A DNA stretch of 64,000 nt, taken from NCBI RefSeq assembly GCF_000316575.1, contig NC_019682.1, forward strand, positions 1,426,001-1,490,000, read 5' to 3'. Positions 24,566 through 33,963 of the stretch are shown here, piece after piece. A program made the position numbers and the translations under genes. The notes under the pieces were generated by a model that worked only from the letters and a program-made list of their open reading frames with translations, ran no database searches and had not been told where the DNA came from. Source of the stretch: Calothrix sp. PCC 7507. GTDB taxonomy: Bacteria > Cyanobacteriota > Cyanobacteriia > Cyanobacteriales > Nostocaceae. Every line of letters begins with the position of its first letter. Within the stretch, counting starts at the first letter, position 1.

Positions 24566-25384
24566 ATGAAACAAAACAAAGCTTTTAATAATGCTGGTAA
24601 ACTGACGGCACTTTTATTATTGCTCACTATATTTTTAACTCCGTTTGTAATTGTTAACGCTGGGGAACGCGGCGTAATCATGGAGTTCGGTAAAGTGCAA
24701 GACAGAATATTAGGAGAGGGAATTCATTTAATTATTCCTGTAGTCAATACTGTGAAAAAATTGAGTGTCCGCGTGCAAAATCAAGAAATATCTGCCGAGG
24801 CTTCCTCAAAGGATCTGCAGGATGTCTTCACACAAGTAGCACTCAACTGGCATATCCTTCCAGAGGAAACTAACGCCATTTTTCAACAGATTGGCGATGA
24901 AGAAGCTATCATTCAACGAATTATTAATCCAGCAATTGAAGAAGTATTAAAAGCAGTAATAGCAAAATATACTGCTGAAGAAATAATTACTAAACGGAAA
25001 GAAGTAAAAAGCGGAGTAGATAATGATCTAAGCACACGACTAGGTAACTATCACATTGCTGTTGATGATATTTCCCTTGTTCATGTGCATTTTTCTGAAC
25101 GATTTAGCGAAGCTGTAGAAACAAAACAAATTGCTGAACAAGAAGCGAAACGGGCAGAGTTCATCGCGCTTAAAGCATCAAAACAGGCCGAAGCAAAAGT
25201 TAATCTAGCAAAAGGAGAGGCTGAGGCAAACAGGTTATTACGTGACAGTTTGACACCAGATATCCTACAAAGGGAAGCAATAAACAAATGGAATGGTAAG
25301 CTACCAGTAATTGTTGGTAAAGAAAGCCCAAAATTCTGGAATTTAGGCGATTTATTTAAAGCTAGTACAGGACGGCGGAAATAA
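24566..25384 (+). CDS. Prohibitin-like SPFH/band 7 membrane protein
   Basis: A 272-residue protein from the ATG at 24566 (MKQNKAFNNAG); an in-frame start at 24524 adds 14 residues. One N-terminal membrane helix (LTALLLLLTIFLTPFVIVNA) is followed by the SPFH domain with ERGVIMEFGKVQDRILGEGI, typical of prohibitins, and an Ala/Glu/Lys-rich coiled coil (QIAEQEAKRAEFIALKASKQ). Such proteins form large membrane ring assemblies that organise proteases and lipids. The last four codons (GRRK) come from the inverted repeat of the IS630 element starting at 25368. If the IS is removed with one TA, the frame would read SED and stop. So the tail is altered but the domain is intact. Confidence 0.85.
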   Translation: MKQNKAFNNAGKLTALLLLLTIFLTPFVIVNAGERGVIMEFGKVQDRILGEGIHLIIPVVNTVKKLSVRVQNQEISAEASSKDLQDVFTQVALNWHILPEETNAIFQQIGDEEAIIQRIINPAIEEVLKAVIAKYTAEEIITKRKEVKSGVDNDLSTRLGNYHIAVDDISLVHVHFSERFSEAVETKQIAEQEAKRAEFIALKASKQAEAKVNLAKGEAEANRLLRDSLTPDILQREAINKWNGKLPVIVGKESPKFWNLGDLFKASTGRRK

Positions 25385-25392
25385 ACCGAGTA

Positions 25393-26058
25393 TTAAACAG
25401 CCAAAACTTTACCCTTATATGTCCACTTGAAAGGTTTAGCCATTGTTTGATTAAAGTAGTCAATAAAAGCAAGAATTCTAGTTTTGAGATCATCCTGACT
25501 CTGGAAACTGGCTCTTCTTAGTAACTTCCGTACCAAAATACTAAACCAAATTTCAATTTGGTTGAGCCAAGAAGAATGTAGTGGTGTGTAATGGAAAACG
25601 ATTTGATGTGTGGGGTCACTTAAAAAAGCTGCACGAGATTTCATTGATTTGAGGATGCCACTTTTACCCTTAATGCCAAGGTTGATGTTTAAACCTTCAA
25701 TTTGTGCAACAAAACGAACTAAGGACTCCGATTGATGAGTGTTCAGGCAATCCATAATTAAATGCCATTTTTTCGCATTGGGGTCAGTGGCAATAGTTTG
25801 ATGAATATGAAAGATAAAATCAACTTCTGTTCTGGAATCTCCACAAGTTGGTCTGATAATTTGACCAGTGGCAACATCGAAACTGGCTATCAAGGTTTGC
25901 GTACCGTGACGAATATATTCAAATTCCCTTCTTTCAACTTTGCCCGGTCGCATTGGTAAGTCTTTTTCTATGCGCTCAGTAGCTTGAATACCTGTCATCT
26001 CATCAATAGATATTGTGCGTTCCCCCTTTAGATGACGGTCAATCGCATTTAAATACAA
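25393..26058 (-). CDS. IS630 transposase, DDE domain (OrfB)
   Basis: A 221-residue frame with the full DDE triad: Asp in ISIDEMTG, Asp in LIMDCLNTH and Glu in SSWLNQIEIWF. It overlaps the end of OrfA by 10 bases in a different frame and has no convincing start of its own before LYLNAIDRH. The natural product is probably an OrfA-OrfB fusion made by slippage at the nine-C run (plus-strand G at 26100-26108). One added C would join SRYWLTPPP to LDEKFDAKVEDI. It catalyses cut-and-paste transposition into TA. Confidence 0.85.
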   Translation of the reverse strand: MYLNAIDRHLKGERTISIDEMTGIQATERIEKDLPMRPGKVERREFEYIRHGTQTLIASFDVATGQIIRPTCGDSRTEVDFIFHIHQTIATDPNAKKWHLIMDCLNTHQSESLVRFVAQIEGLNINLGIKGKSGILKSMKSRAAFLSDPTHQIVFHYTPLHSSWLNQIEIWFSILVRKLLRRASFQSQDDLKTRILAFIDYFNQTMAKPFKWTYKGKVLAV

Positions 26059-26618
26059 ATCTGTAATATCTTCAACTTTTGCATCAAATTTTTCATCCAG
26101 GGGGGGGGAGTCAGCCAGTACCGACTTTGGTGTGGCTTCAATTGAGCTTCTTCTAATAGTCTTCCCACATGGCGAACAGATATACTTTCGATAATCCCTT
26201 GTTTTGTAATTTCATCTGTCAGTTCTCTAGATGTCCAGTGACTTATTGTCCGACCGTAATCTTCTGGCGGCGAACAGGCAAGCGCAAACAACTCTATTAC
26301 TTGTTCCATGCTAAATTTTACTGGTGCGCCAGTACGCTCTTGATCTTGTAATCTTTGAAAAGCTGATAATTTTGCTCCCTCTGTCTCCAACCATCGCTTT
26401 CGCCATAAACGAGTCATATCTAGACTAATCTCTAATATTCGAGCAATTTCGCCGTTATTTTTCCCTGATGATGCCAGAAGAATAATTTTGGCTCGGATGA
26501 CGATTTGCTGTGCTGTCTTATGTCCCTTTATCAACTCTTGTAGTTCATTCTGCTCACTATCACTCAAACTTAATTCTTTTGGAGCTAATCTTGCCATACC
26601 CTGATTCTTTGTCACCAA
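26049..26618 (-). CDS. IS630 transposase, HTH domain (OrfA)
   Basis: A 189-residue frame, starting at GTG 26618 or ATG 26597 (MARLAPKELSLSD). Two helix-turn-helix units are visible: NGEIARILEISLDMTRLWRK and a winged region, SHWTSRELTDEITKQ with SVRHVGRLLEEA. It ends in LTPPP followed by 16 out-of-frame residues after the nine-C tract. It binds the terminal inverted repeats. Both halves of the enzyme look intact, so the element may still move if slippage supplies the fusion. Confidence 0.85.
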   Translation of the reverse strand: MVTKNQGMARLAPKELSLSDSEQNELQELIKGHKTAQQIVIRAKIILLASSGKNNGEIARILEISLDMTRLWRKRWLETEGAKLSAFQRLQDQERTGAPVKFSMEQVIELFALACSPPEDYGRTISHWTSRELTDEITKQGIIESISVRHVGRLLEEAQLKPHQSRYWLTPPPWMKNLMQKLKILQICI

Positions 26619-26729
26619 ACAAAGCTTTTCATCTACTGACTTAATTATCCCATATAATACTCGGCTTACTTCCGCCGTCTTGTACTAGTGAAGATTAAAT
26701 TAGTAACGCAGTGCCAATTAAATTACTCT

Positions 26730-27191
26730 TTAACCATTAGAAAATAAATCGGGAGTATCAATAATCTTCAAATGAATTAATACCATAATCACGAGGGTAT
26801 AAAGCGTTGAAGAAACTAAACCTGACAATAATTCTTTTTTAAGATTACGCTCTGGGGATTCTTTTTGAATAATATCAGCTGACCCAAATTGCATCAAAAG
26901 AATTCCCACTATATTAGAGAGCCAGTAACCAATAATTGAACAAGGTAAAAGCAATTTTGGGGATAATAAACTACATATATAGCCAAAGAAATAAGCAATT
27001 GGCAGATTGAATAACAGATCATTCCACCAACATAATGGGGATAGTAAATATCCTAGTATCAAAAAGAATCCACCCCTAAGTTTTTTAAAATAGGCTTTTT
27101 TCAACTCAACAGGAGCAGCTAGTTGTAACTGCTCCGGTGTTGTTTTTGCTACTAAGCTTAAATCTTGGCTAACTTTTTGGACACTTTCCAT
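26730..27191 (-). CDS. Hypothetical membrane protein
   Basis: A 153-residue protein. The N-terminus is cytoplasmic (MESVQKVSQDLSLVAKTTPE). Three or four membrane segments follow: FFLILGYLLSPLCWW, LPIAYFFGYICSLL, LPCSIIGYWLSNIVGILL and LYTLVIMVLIHLKI. I do not recognise a family. It stands alone, with the IS630 copy on one side and a glycosyltransferase gene on the other, both leftward. Function unknown. Confidence 0.65.
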   Translation of the reverse strand: MESVQKVSQDLSLVAKTTPEQLQLAAPVELKKAYFKKLRGGFFLILGYLLSPLCWWNDLLFNLPIAYFFGYICSLLSPKLLLPCSIIGYWLSNIVGILLMQFGSADIIQKESPERNLKKELLSGLVSSTLYTLVIMVLIHLKIIDTPDLFSNG

Positions 27192-27378
27192 AAAAACACA
27201 CTATTTCCCATCGACTTAGTGTAGTTTAATATTAAAAGTGAATAAAAGTCCAGTACAGTAGTGATACCGTTTTGGATTTTATTTGGTCAATGTTCCACTT
27301 GTACAGTATCTTTATGTATAAAAAATTGCTAGTGGAAGGATAAAGTCCAAAATTTAAACACAAATAGAGTATCAAAAA

Positions 27379-28524
27379 TCACGAATAGATGGCAACTGTT
27401 TTAGAAGCAGTTCCGATTCCAGTCAAAGTCTTGAGCATGGACTCGTACTCATAAAGCACTTCTAGAGACTGGGGTAGCTGTGGTGGTGTCAGCATTTCTG
27501 GATGAGAGCGAAAGTAGTTAGCTAAGTCTAAGATTGTCTCACTGGCGGCTGTCACATCGCCAATTTGCACAAGACGAGCGTGAGGCCATTGGTTTGACCA
27601 TTCATCGACTACTTCACGAGAACCAGGATTATCATAAGCGACTACCCCTTTACCAGCAGCGATCGCTTCTTGCAGGATACGAGGTCGTCCTTCGTTATCA
27701 GAACATAGTAGGACGGTTTCTACACGACTGAGACAATCTAGCACTACTTGCCGTTCAACACGTCCTAACACACAAATGCGTTCCTCTAGATTGTAGCGCT
27801 TAATGAGATTTAACATCTCTGGCATATCAGATCCATCGCCACAAATAGTTAAGTGGACATCAACTTGGCGTTCTACCAAAATCCGCATAATTTCTACTGC
27901 ATCTAATGGTCGTTTCCGTGATTTGATCTGAGCAGCCATCAATAACCGGATAGATTCACCAGGTGTTGGTCGATAGGTGGTAGGAGGAAGATGAAGATTG
28001 ATCGGATTAGGTAAGAACAGGGTGTTGGTGACTCCGGTTAAATGATGGAGTGATGCCACGAGATGACGTGCTATACATATAATGCGATCGCACCCCCGGT
28101 AAAGGTCAAACAATTGCTCACGAATTTCCGAGGCGATCGCATCATCAGCAGCCAAACGATTGATATAAGCGCCACGACAGATCAACAAAATAGACTGATG
28201 ATGAATCTGACGAATAGCAGGAAGATGCCAAAGAAAGGACTCACGACCGAGAATGACACAATCGAAAGGGCCATAATTTAAATACGTCGTTTGCACAAAA
28301 CGATCAATATCTAATTTAGCCTCTGGACTAATGCTCAAATCCGCCGGAAAGTCAGCCGGGAACCAAAGTAATCCCGGATACTCGACTCTGAGAGCTTCCC
28401 CTTTATAAGGCGAGATGTGCAGAACATCATGTCCAAGACTACGTAATCCACAAGCAAGTTCTTGACTGGAGTAGGCGGAACCGCCTCCTTGGGGTGGGTG
28501 GACGCTGAGTAGCAAAATTTTCAT
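27379..28524 (-). CDS. Family 4 glycosyltransferase (GT-B fold)
   Basis: A 381-residue protein. The N-terminus (ILLLSVHPPQGGGSAYSS) is the acceptor-side Rossmann start with the glycine-rich loop. The C-terminal half has RLLMAAQIKSRKRP, LTICGDGSDMPEM and the GT4 signature EGRPRILQEAIAAGKGVVAY, with its two Glu residues (the EX7E motif) that bind the nucleotide sugar. No signal peptide. It should transfer a sugar from a nucleotide donor onto a glycan or lipid; donor and acceptor are unknown. It is a single gene, with about 185 bp before the next leftward gene. Confidence 0.85.
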   Translation of the reverse strand: MKILLLSVHPPQGGGSAYSSQELACGLRSLGHDVLHISPYKGEALRVEYPGLLWFPADFPADLSISPEAKLDIDRFVQTTYLNYGPFDCVILGRESFLWHLPAIRQIHHQSILLICRGAYINRLAADDAIASEIREQLFDLYRGCDRIICIARHLVASLHHLTGVTNTLFLPNPINLHLPPTTYRPTPGESIRLLMAAQIKSRKRPLDAVEIMRILVERQVDVHLTICGDGSDMPEMLNLIKRYNLEERICVLGRVERQVVLDCLSRVETVLLCSDNEGRPRILQEAIAAGKGVVAYDNPGSREVVDEWSNQWPHARLVQIGDVTAASETILDLANYFRSHPEMLTPPQLPQSLEVLYEYESMLKTLTGIGTASKTVAIYS

Positions 28525-28768
28525 ATCTCATACCAAGTCTGGCTGAAATTCCATAATACCCACACGACCCCACGCTCTAGGGATGAGGGGTGATGTGCTT
28601 TAAGAGCATCCCACTTTAAAGAAAGGATAACGCGATTTGTAAAAATGTGATACTAATCATGCTTTCCTTATGAGGAATTTGACCGTTATGATATCAAATT
28701 ATTGAATATAAACTTTTTATTTCTAATGATAGTTTAGAGACAAATTAATTCTGGCTATAATTATAGTT

Positions 28769-29059
28769 ATGAATGTTCTAAATAATATGACAGATTTGCC
28801 TTTAACTAACATCTTTTTGATAGCAGGAATTATTTTCACGATGATTGCTGTTTTAGGGCAGACTAAATTAGGGTTCGTTGAAATTAATCCTGGTTGCTTT
28901 GGCAGGTTATTAGCTTTATTCTTGGGTGTCTTTAGCCTAATCTTTGCTGTGTTTTTAATAAGTTCTCCTGTAGAAACACTAGACTTAGTGAGAATTTATC
29001 TATCAGAGCAAATTCAACAAAGTATCAGCTTTTTTAACGGACTTCTACGTAGTTCATAG
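28769..29059 (+). CDS. Small conserved membrane protein
   Basis: A 96-residue protein with two membrane helices (NIFLIAGIIFTMIAVLG and LLALFLGVFSLIFAVFLI) joined by a loop with the motif LGFVEINPGCFGR, and a C-terminal amphipathic helix. The start at 28769 lies only eight bases after a good TATAAT (28756-28761), so the message would be nearly leaderless; an internal ATG at 28787 is an alternative. No neighbours share its direction. I do not know its function. Confidence 0.6.
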   Translation: MNVLNNMTDLPLTNIFLIAGIIFTMIAVLGQTKLGFVEINPGCFGRLLALFLGVFSLIFAVFLISSPVETLDLVRIYLSEQIQQSISFFNGLLRSS

Positions 29060-29189
29060 GCAAGATATAAAAGTTGGCGAGGAGAGCATTTAAATTAAAA
29101 CAAATCCCCTCTAATACCAATTCTGTATGAAGATGTACATAATCAGACCCCCCTGTAGTCCCCCCTTACCAAGGCTACGGTGTACCACA

Positions 29190-29365
29190 AGTCGGCAGAC
29201 CTCTCCCCAAACCCCTCTCCGACGCGGAGAGGGGCTTTAAAGATTGGCTCCCCTTCCCTCGTAGGGAAGGGGCTGGGGGTTAGGTCTGAGAGCGCTTTGA
29301 GCAAAATAAGTCACTTGTGTATACACCGTAGCTTACCAAGGGAGGACGGCGTAGCCGGGAGGTAA
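29190..29365. repeat. Composite palindromic repeats
   Basis: CCCCAAACCCCTCTCCGACG is mirrored by CGGAGAGGGGC, and CCCCTTCCCTCGTAGGGAAG forms a second hairpin. ACGGTGTACCA before and ACACCGTAGC after flank the set, so one repeat seems nested in another. The gap 29060-29456 has no gene. Confidence 0.6.
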
Positions 29366-29456
29366 ATTATATGTAGCTTCACAAAGAAACGGTATAAGCC
29401 TGAAATTTATTAAATCTGAGCAACGTAGATCATCACAGCAGCAATTAATATAAATA

Positions 29457-30017
29457 TTAGTAATAAGCTCCTACAAGACTATAAGTTAAACTAGCTAATA
29501 CTAATGAAGTAACAGCAACGTAGATAAATTCTCGTCGCCAGAGAAACGCCAAGAGAGAAATTATCACACGCATAATAGGCGTAGCAATTAATAAAAGCAG
29601 TCCCATTTGAATAATGCCACGGCGACTGCCTGAAAAAACTGCGTTTATGACACCTGCTGGTGAGCGAAACTGGGATGGTTCTCCTCGAAAGACTTGATAT
29701 TTTACAGGCTCAGTACCGTGGTGAATTAAGTATAGTACTCCTCCCAGAAATACGACAGTACTAGCGATTAAAACACCATACTTGAGCAGGTTACTGAGTA
29801 AATATTCTAATTGTCGCTCACTTAAAGTTTTCGTTACATTATTGTTGCTGTCAATCTCACACCCATGAGGTATTGAAGTTGCTGTATTATTGCGTTTCTC
29901 TTCTAATTTTTCAATATTATTGTCTAAATTTTCTGGTTGTAAAGCTACAGCGACTACTTCAATTTCTGAGTGTATCGATGATGAAAGCGTCCAAAAACCA
30001 GAATTAAGTATATACAT
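29457..30017 (-). CDS. DUF1634 membrane protein
   Basis: A 186-residue protein. After a charged N-terminal 75 residues come ERQLEYLLSNLLKYGVLIAS and two further membrane segments (MGLLLLIATPIMRVIISLLA and VAVTSLVLASLTYSLVG). RVxxS-F-R and the three-helix layout fit DUF1634. It starts one base after the TauE/SafE gene stops, and DUF1634 genes regularly pair with TauE/SafE permeases, so it probably assists that transporter. The N-terminal part is longer than I expect for the family. Confidence 0.8.
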   Translation of the reverse strand: MYILNSGFWTLSSSIHSEIEVVAVALQPENLDNNIEKLEEKRNNTATSIPHGCEIDSNNNVTKTLSERQLEYLLSNLLKYGVLIASTVVFLGGVLYLIHHGTEPVKYQVFRGEPSQFRSPAGVINAVFSGSRRGIIQMGLLLLIATPIMRVIISLLAFLWRREFIYVAVTSLVLASLTYSLVGAYY

Positions 30018-30018
30018 T

Positions 30019-30861
30019 TTATAGCCCCCCTACTAGACTGTTGTAGACCATTTTCAAAGCCATGACCACCATCACCAGACTGAAGATAATTCTTAAAATT
30101 TGCGTGTTAGCGCCTACAAGAACTTTTGCACCCAAAAAAGCCCCAGGTAATACCCCTAACATCACAGGCATTGATAGTCCTGGATCGATATAACCCCGTG
30201 TTAAGTAAACTCCTGCTGATGCTGCGGCTGTCACACCAATCATAAAATTGCTGGTAGTGGTAGAAACTTTAAAAGGTAGACGCATAAATTGATCCATTGC
30301 TAATACCTTGAATCCCCCAGAACCAATACCTAGCAAACCAGAAAGTACCCCCGCTATTAACATCACACTAAACCCCGTTGGTAGAGAATGAACCTGATAA
30401 GACATCAGTCCCTCCGGTGTTGGGTAAGTACCATTGAGTTGGAGATAGTTTGCTATAGGATCTGCTGGCTCATTTTCAACTTGTTCCACTCTGGGGCGTT
30501 GGGAAAGGTATGCTGAATACATCAAGACGATCGCCAGCACAATAGTCAGTGCTTTTACGGTAATAAAAGTAGCAATTAAAGCTCCAATAATTGCCCCAAT
30601 TGTTGTTGCTACTTCTAAAAACATACCCAGCCGCAAGTTGGTATAGCCTTTTTTAATGTAAGTAGAAGCTGCCCCTAAAGATGTAGCAATTACAGATACT
30701 AACGAAGCACCGACAGCATATCTAATATCAACACCAAATACAGAAGTTAATAAAGGGACAATTACAACTCCACCGCCTAATCCAGTTAAGGCTCCTAGTA
30801 AGCCTGCTGTGAATGAGCCAGTCCAAACTAATAAAGAGAATTCTAGTATATTCAAATTCAA
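30019..30861 (-). CDS. TauE/SafE-family anion permease
   Basis: A 280-residue protein with about eight membrane helices. Both halves carry the family's glycine-rich start: GLLGALTGLGGGVVIVPLLT near the N-terminus and GVLSGLLGIGSGGFKVLAM after the middle. Members export sulfite, sulfoacetate or related sulfur anions across the inner membrane. It is co-transcribed with the DUF1634 gene. A CadD-type gene lies upstream in the same direction. A second TauE/CadD pair lies at 60863-63358. Substrate here is not known. Confidence 0.88.
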   Translation of the reverse strand: MNLNILEFSLLVWTGSFTAGLLGALTGLGGGVVIVPLLTSVFGVDIRYAVGASLVSVIATSLGAASTYIKKGYTNLRLGMFLEVATTIGAIIGALIATFITVKALTIVLAIVLMYSAYLSQRPRVEQVENEPADPIANYLQLNGTYPTPEGLMSYQVHSLPTGFSVMLIAGVLSGLLGIGSGGFKVLAMDQFMRLPFKVSTTTSNFMIGVTAAASAGVYLTRGYIDPGLSMPVMLGVLPGAFLGAKVLVGANTQILRIIFSLVMVVMALKMVYNSLVGGL

Positions 30862-31032
30862 TCCCCCCTTTTTATTTGTATACCAGGATGCTAAATTAAT
30901 TTTTGTATGCTTTATAACTTAATACTGATAGTAAAAAACTCATTGTGGCGTGTGAAGGCAAAACTTCATCAGGAGTACTAATAAATTTTTTCGCTACTTC
31001 CAGCGCCAGCCAATGATTAATGCTTGTAAGGG

Positions 31033-31692
31033 TTAGAAAAAAGGCAAAAATTCACGATTCAAGAGATTTAGTAGAGTCAAAGTACCGCTCTCCAAGAGAA
31101 TAAAAGCCCCTAATCCCATCAAAACAAAAGGCATCAAAGTATTGCCATAGCGAGTTAAAATATCAGCGATCGCTCTGTTGTGAGTTAATTTATATGCCAC
31201 ATAGCATAGGCATCCTACCAACAGAAAAAATACTGCTAAAATTACCAGCAAGCTTTCCCAACTACTACTGGCAAATAAAGGAAAATAAATGCTAATATTA
31301 TCAGTCCCATTAGCAAATGTCACCGCTGCCACACTGTAAGTTTGGAGGTTGAGAAATTTGGCTAAGAATGAGTGTTGAGAATCCTTTACTTCTGTCTCGA
31401 CTTCCTCTAACTCATCCTCTTCTTGCTTGAGCAAAGAACGAATACCAATGACTATTGGCACTAAGCCAAATAGCCCAATCCAAGGTTTTGGTATGATTAA
31501 ACCCCCAAAGAAACCGGGAATACTAAGAATCACTAATACTGTGAAACCTAAATACTGACCGATAATAATGTGCCAACGGCGAAACGTCTCATTGACTTGT
31601 GAGAAAAACAGCGCCAAGATGAACATATCATCGATGTTGGTGGCGCTGAAAGCTGTAATTCCAGTGCTAATTGCAGTGACTAAACCACTCAT
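31033..31692 (-). CDS. CadD-family cation transporter, paralog 1
   Basis: A 219-residue protein from the ATG at 31692 (MSGLVTAISTG); an upstream start would add residues encoded by a heptanucleotide repeat and is rejected. Five or six membrane helices. Family motifs: FSATNIDDMFILALFFSQV in helix 1, GQYLGFT, and TFANGTDNISIYFPLFA, where Asn-Asp pairs repeat. CadD proteins confer cadmium resistance in staphylococci; in cyanobacteria their substrate is uncertain. Paralogs 2 and 3 are at 61828 and 62657. Confidence 0.85.
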   Translation of the reverse strand: MSGLVTAISTGITAFSATNIDDMFILALFFSQVNETFRRWHIIIGQYLGFTVLVILSIPGFFGGLIIPKPWIGLFGLVPIVIGIRSLLKQEEDELEEVETEVKDSQHSFLAKFLNLQTYSVAAVTFANGTDNISIYFPLFASSSWESLLVILAVFFLLVGCLCYVAYKLTHNRAIADILTRYGNTLMPFVLMGLGAFILLESGTLTLLNLLNREFLPFF

Positions 31693-31715
31693 ATCAATTT
31701 TGGATTTTAGGTTTT

Positions 31716-31750
31716 GGATTGTGGATTGTGGATTGTGGATTGTGGATTGT
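31716..31750. repeat. Heptanucleotide tandem repeat GGATTGT x5
   Basis: Five perfect GGATTGT units with degenerate edges, 24 bp upstream of the CadD start on the opposite strand. Heptad tandem repeats of this kind are common between cyanobacterial genes. It would lie in the 5' leader of the CadD message. Confidence 0.8.
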
Positions 31751-31868
31751 GGATTTTGCTGAAAGTCTGAGCGCCGGCTTCCGGCGATGGCTTCGCCAAC
31801 GCTAAGAGCGAACAGAACTTTCAAAGACAGATTTTGGATTGAGAAAGCTTTTCTGCTCAGATAAAAAG

Positions 31869-33323
31869 TTAAGGGATTTTTCTGTCGCTATATCTGGCGT
31901 GAATCTCTTCAATACCTTGGCGCATTCCCACAACAAGGTTTGGTGAACGCAGCCTTTTGATTGTGAACCATCCACAAGTGACGAATAGATAAAACAAGAA
32001 CAGGTAGGGAAACAAATCATAAGGAGCATCTGGAACTGGGAAGAGTGTGCTACCAGGAATTCCCACACTTCCTAAAACTGGGATAATCATGAACCCAATT
32101 GCCAAAACTGAGAACACCACATCTCGCCGCCGGAGTTTTCTAATTTTGTACAAATAAACTGGAGCGGCAATAGAAATCAAGATGTACACCGTTAAAAAAC
32201 CGTAGCTACAAATTGCCCCCAAATAACCCATACTCTCAAACAGTTTGATGTGAAATAGGGACATGACAGCAGGCACAAAAAACATGATTAGCGAACACAT
32301 TGTGACTGCAACGTGGGGTGTTTTATTAGATGAGTGTGCGGTACCCAAAGAAGAATGGAACAGTCCGTGGCGCGCCATCAAGAAAAACACCCTCGCAGCT
32401 GGATTAATACTGCCAAGAATACAAGCAAAGAAGCTAAATAACGCTCCCACACCGACTAATTGTCCTAACCAACCAACTCCCGCTTGTTGAGAGAGAAAAC
32501 CCAGAGGCTCCTCTGTTTGGGTAATCGAGACTCCTGTGCTGCTAAAACCCAACACCACAATATAGGTTGTGGCAATGTAGAACAAGCCAGCCAGCATAGT
32601 GCTGCCTATAACTGCTCTAGGAATGGTTTTCAATGGTTTTTTCGCTTCATCACCCAACGACGTCGCACTTTCAAAACCAGAGAAAGCAAACATTACCAAA
32701 ACCAGTCCTGTCGCCACGCTACCAGGTGTTGCACCTTGTAGGGTTAATTGCGACATATCTAACATAAAACCTTTGTGTGCCCAAATGATGATGCATAAAA
32801 TGGCAATCAACAAAATGGAGACTCCCTCCATCAACAACATTGCTGTTGCAGAAAGTTGAATATCTTTATATGCTGCATACCAAGAAATTCCTGCACCGAT
32901 CGCTAACAGGGTAATACTAGAAGGATGGATGCCCAAATGACCAATCAACATGCCGCTGAAGTTAGCAAAACCACAGAGAACTGACATCCCAGTCAATAAA
33001 TAAGCTAGTACCAAACTCCAGCCACAAATAACGCCAGCCATCGGACCTAGGCCTTTTGTGATGTAAGAGTAGAGGGAACCTGGAGAAGCTGAACGGCTAG
33101 CAAATTGGTTGATATTGATGCTGACAAATAATAGCCCTACTAAGCCAATCAGGAAACTTAGCCAAGTGCCATTTCCTGACAGGGCAAAAATTAAACCAAT
33201 GTTAGAAGCTGGGATTGTTGTCGGTGCAATTACCGCAAAAGATTGGGCTAGAACTTCTGTAAATGATAGACAATCTGGCTTTAGGCCATGAACACTCTGA
33301 TGCGATGATATTTCTTTTTTCAT
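31869..33323 (-). CDS. APC-superfamily amino acid permease
   Basis: A 484-residue protein from the ATG at 33323 (MKKEISSHQSVHG); an in-frame start at 33416 would add 31 residues. Twelve membrane helices. Near the N-terminus, FAVIAPTTIPASNIGLIFAL is the helix-1 unwound region, SPGSLYSYITKGLGPMAG is helix 3, and FAFSGFESATSLGDEAKKP is the helix-6 signature. It imports amino acids or related amines by proton symport; specificity is not evident. It stands alone, with a 640-bp AT-rich gap upstream. Confidence 0.85.
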   Translation of the reverse strand: MKKEISSHQSVHGLKPDCLSFTEVLAQSFAVIAPTTIPASNIGLIFALSGNGTWLSFLIGLVGLLFVSININQFASRSASPGSLYSYITKGLGPMAGVICGWSLVLAYLLTGMSVLCGFANFSGMLIGHLGIHPSSITLLAIGAGISWYAAYKDIQLSATAMLLMEGVSILLIAILCIIIWAHKGFMLDMSQLTLQGATPGSVATGLVLVMFAFSGFESATSLGDEAKKPLKTIPRAVIGSTMLAGLFYIATTYIVVLGFSSTGVSITQTEEPLGFLSQQAGVGWLGQLVGVGALFSFFACILGSINPAARVFFLMARHGLFHSSLGTAHSSNKTPHVAVTMCSLIMFFVPAVMSLFHIKLFESMGYLGAICSYGFLTVYILISIAAPVYLYKIRKLRRRDVVFSVLAIGFMIIPVLGSVGIPGSTLFPVPDAPYDLFPYLFLFYLFVTCGWFTIKRLRSPNLVVGMRQGIEEIHARYSDRKIP

Positions 33324-33416
33324 GTTGCCAGTTTTGCGGTGTGGAATGGCGCATATATCGAGGGGAATATGGGTGATTCTGATATAGATTTTGAGTAGAA
33401 TCTCCCTTTGCTGCAA

Positions 33417-33963
33417 ACCCTAGCTTTTACTTGTAGGTGTCGATATATCTATCACTCGTTTGCGCTTATCGTTAGTTTTATATCTAAAGACAGATTTCAT
33501 ACTAACCCATGTATTTTCCCTAATCAAGTATTAGTAAAAATTTAACTTTAATATTTTCTTAATATTTGATATTTTACACCTAATAAATTGTAATAACTCA
33601 AGTTTACGTAGGAGAATAATCAACGATTTTTACTAAAAAATAGTTAAAAATAATACCCTGTATCTCTATCGGGATTATATGGATTAAATTCATGCAAAGC
33701 CCATAAGCCTTATCTGGAAAGGAATTTATACTTTTAAGCTATTATTATACTTCTAAGTAAAAAGTATAAAATATCTTTTAGCAATTGAACATTGTTAAGT
33801 TGGGATTAAAATGGTATCGTAAGATTGAAAATTATTATTAAATAAACACTGAAGTGCTAGCAAGTCATTATTTACAAATAACTAATTGTATTATTTGTTA
33901 GAATCTTGACAAGTATACAGATATAGTCATAATCTGCATTTTGTAAAAATTGGGACACAAAAC
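33417..33963. other. AT-rich intergenic region
   Basis: No open frame of note and no repeat of the dispersed families. It is the divergent promoter region of the permease and the secreted-protein gene at 33964; I could not fix promoter boxes. Confidence 0.5.

Larger units (their letters stand above)
25368..26682. mobile_element. IS630-family insertion sequence
   Basis: 1315 bp with inverted ends CAGGACGGCGGAAATAAACC (left) and, reversed, CAAGACGGCGGAAGTAAGCC (right). TA flanks both sides (25366-25367 and 26683-26684), the usual IS630 target duplication. CTAG lies outside the TA on both sides, so the true end could lie four bases further out. It holds two leftward overlapping transposase frames and lies in the last codons of the SPFH gene. 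Confidence 0.88.
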
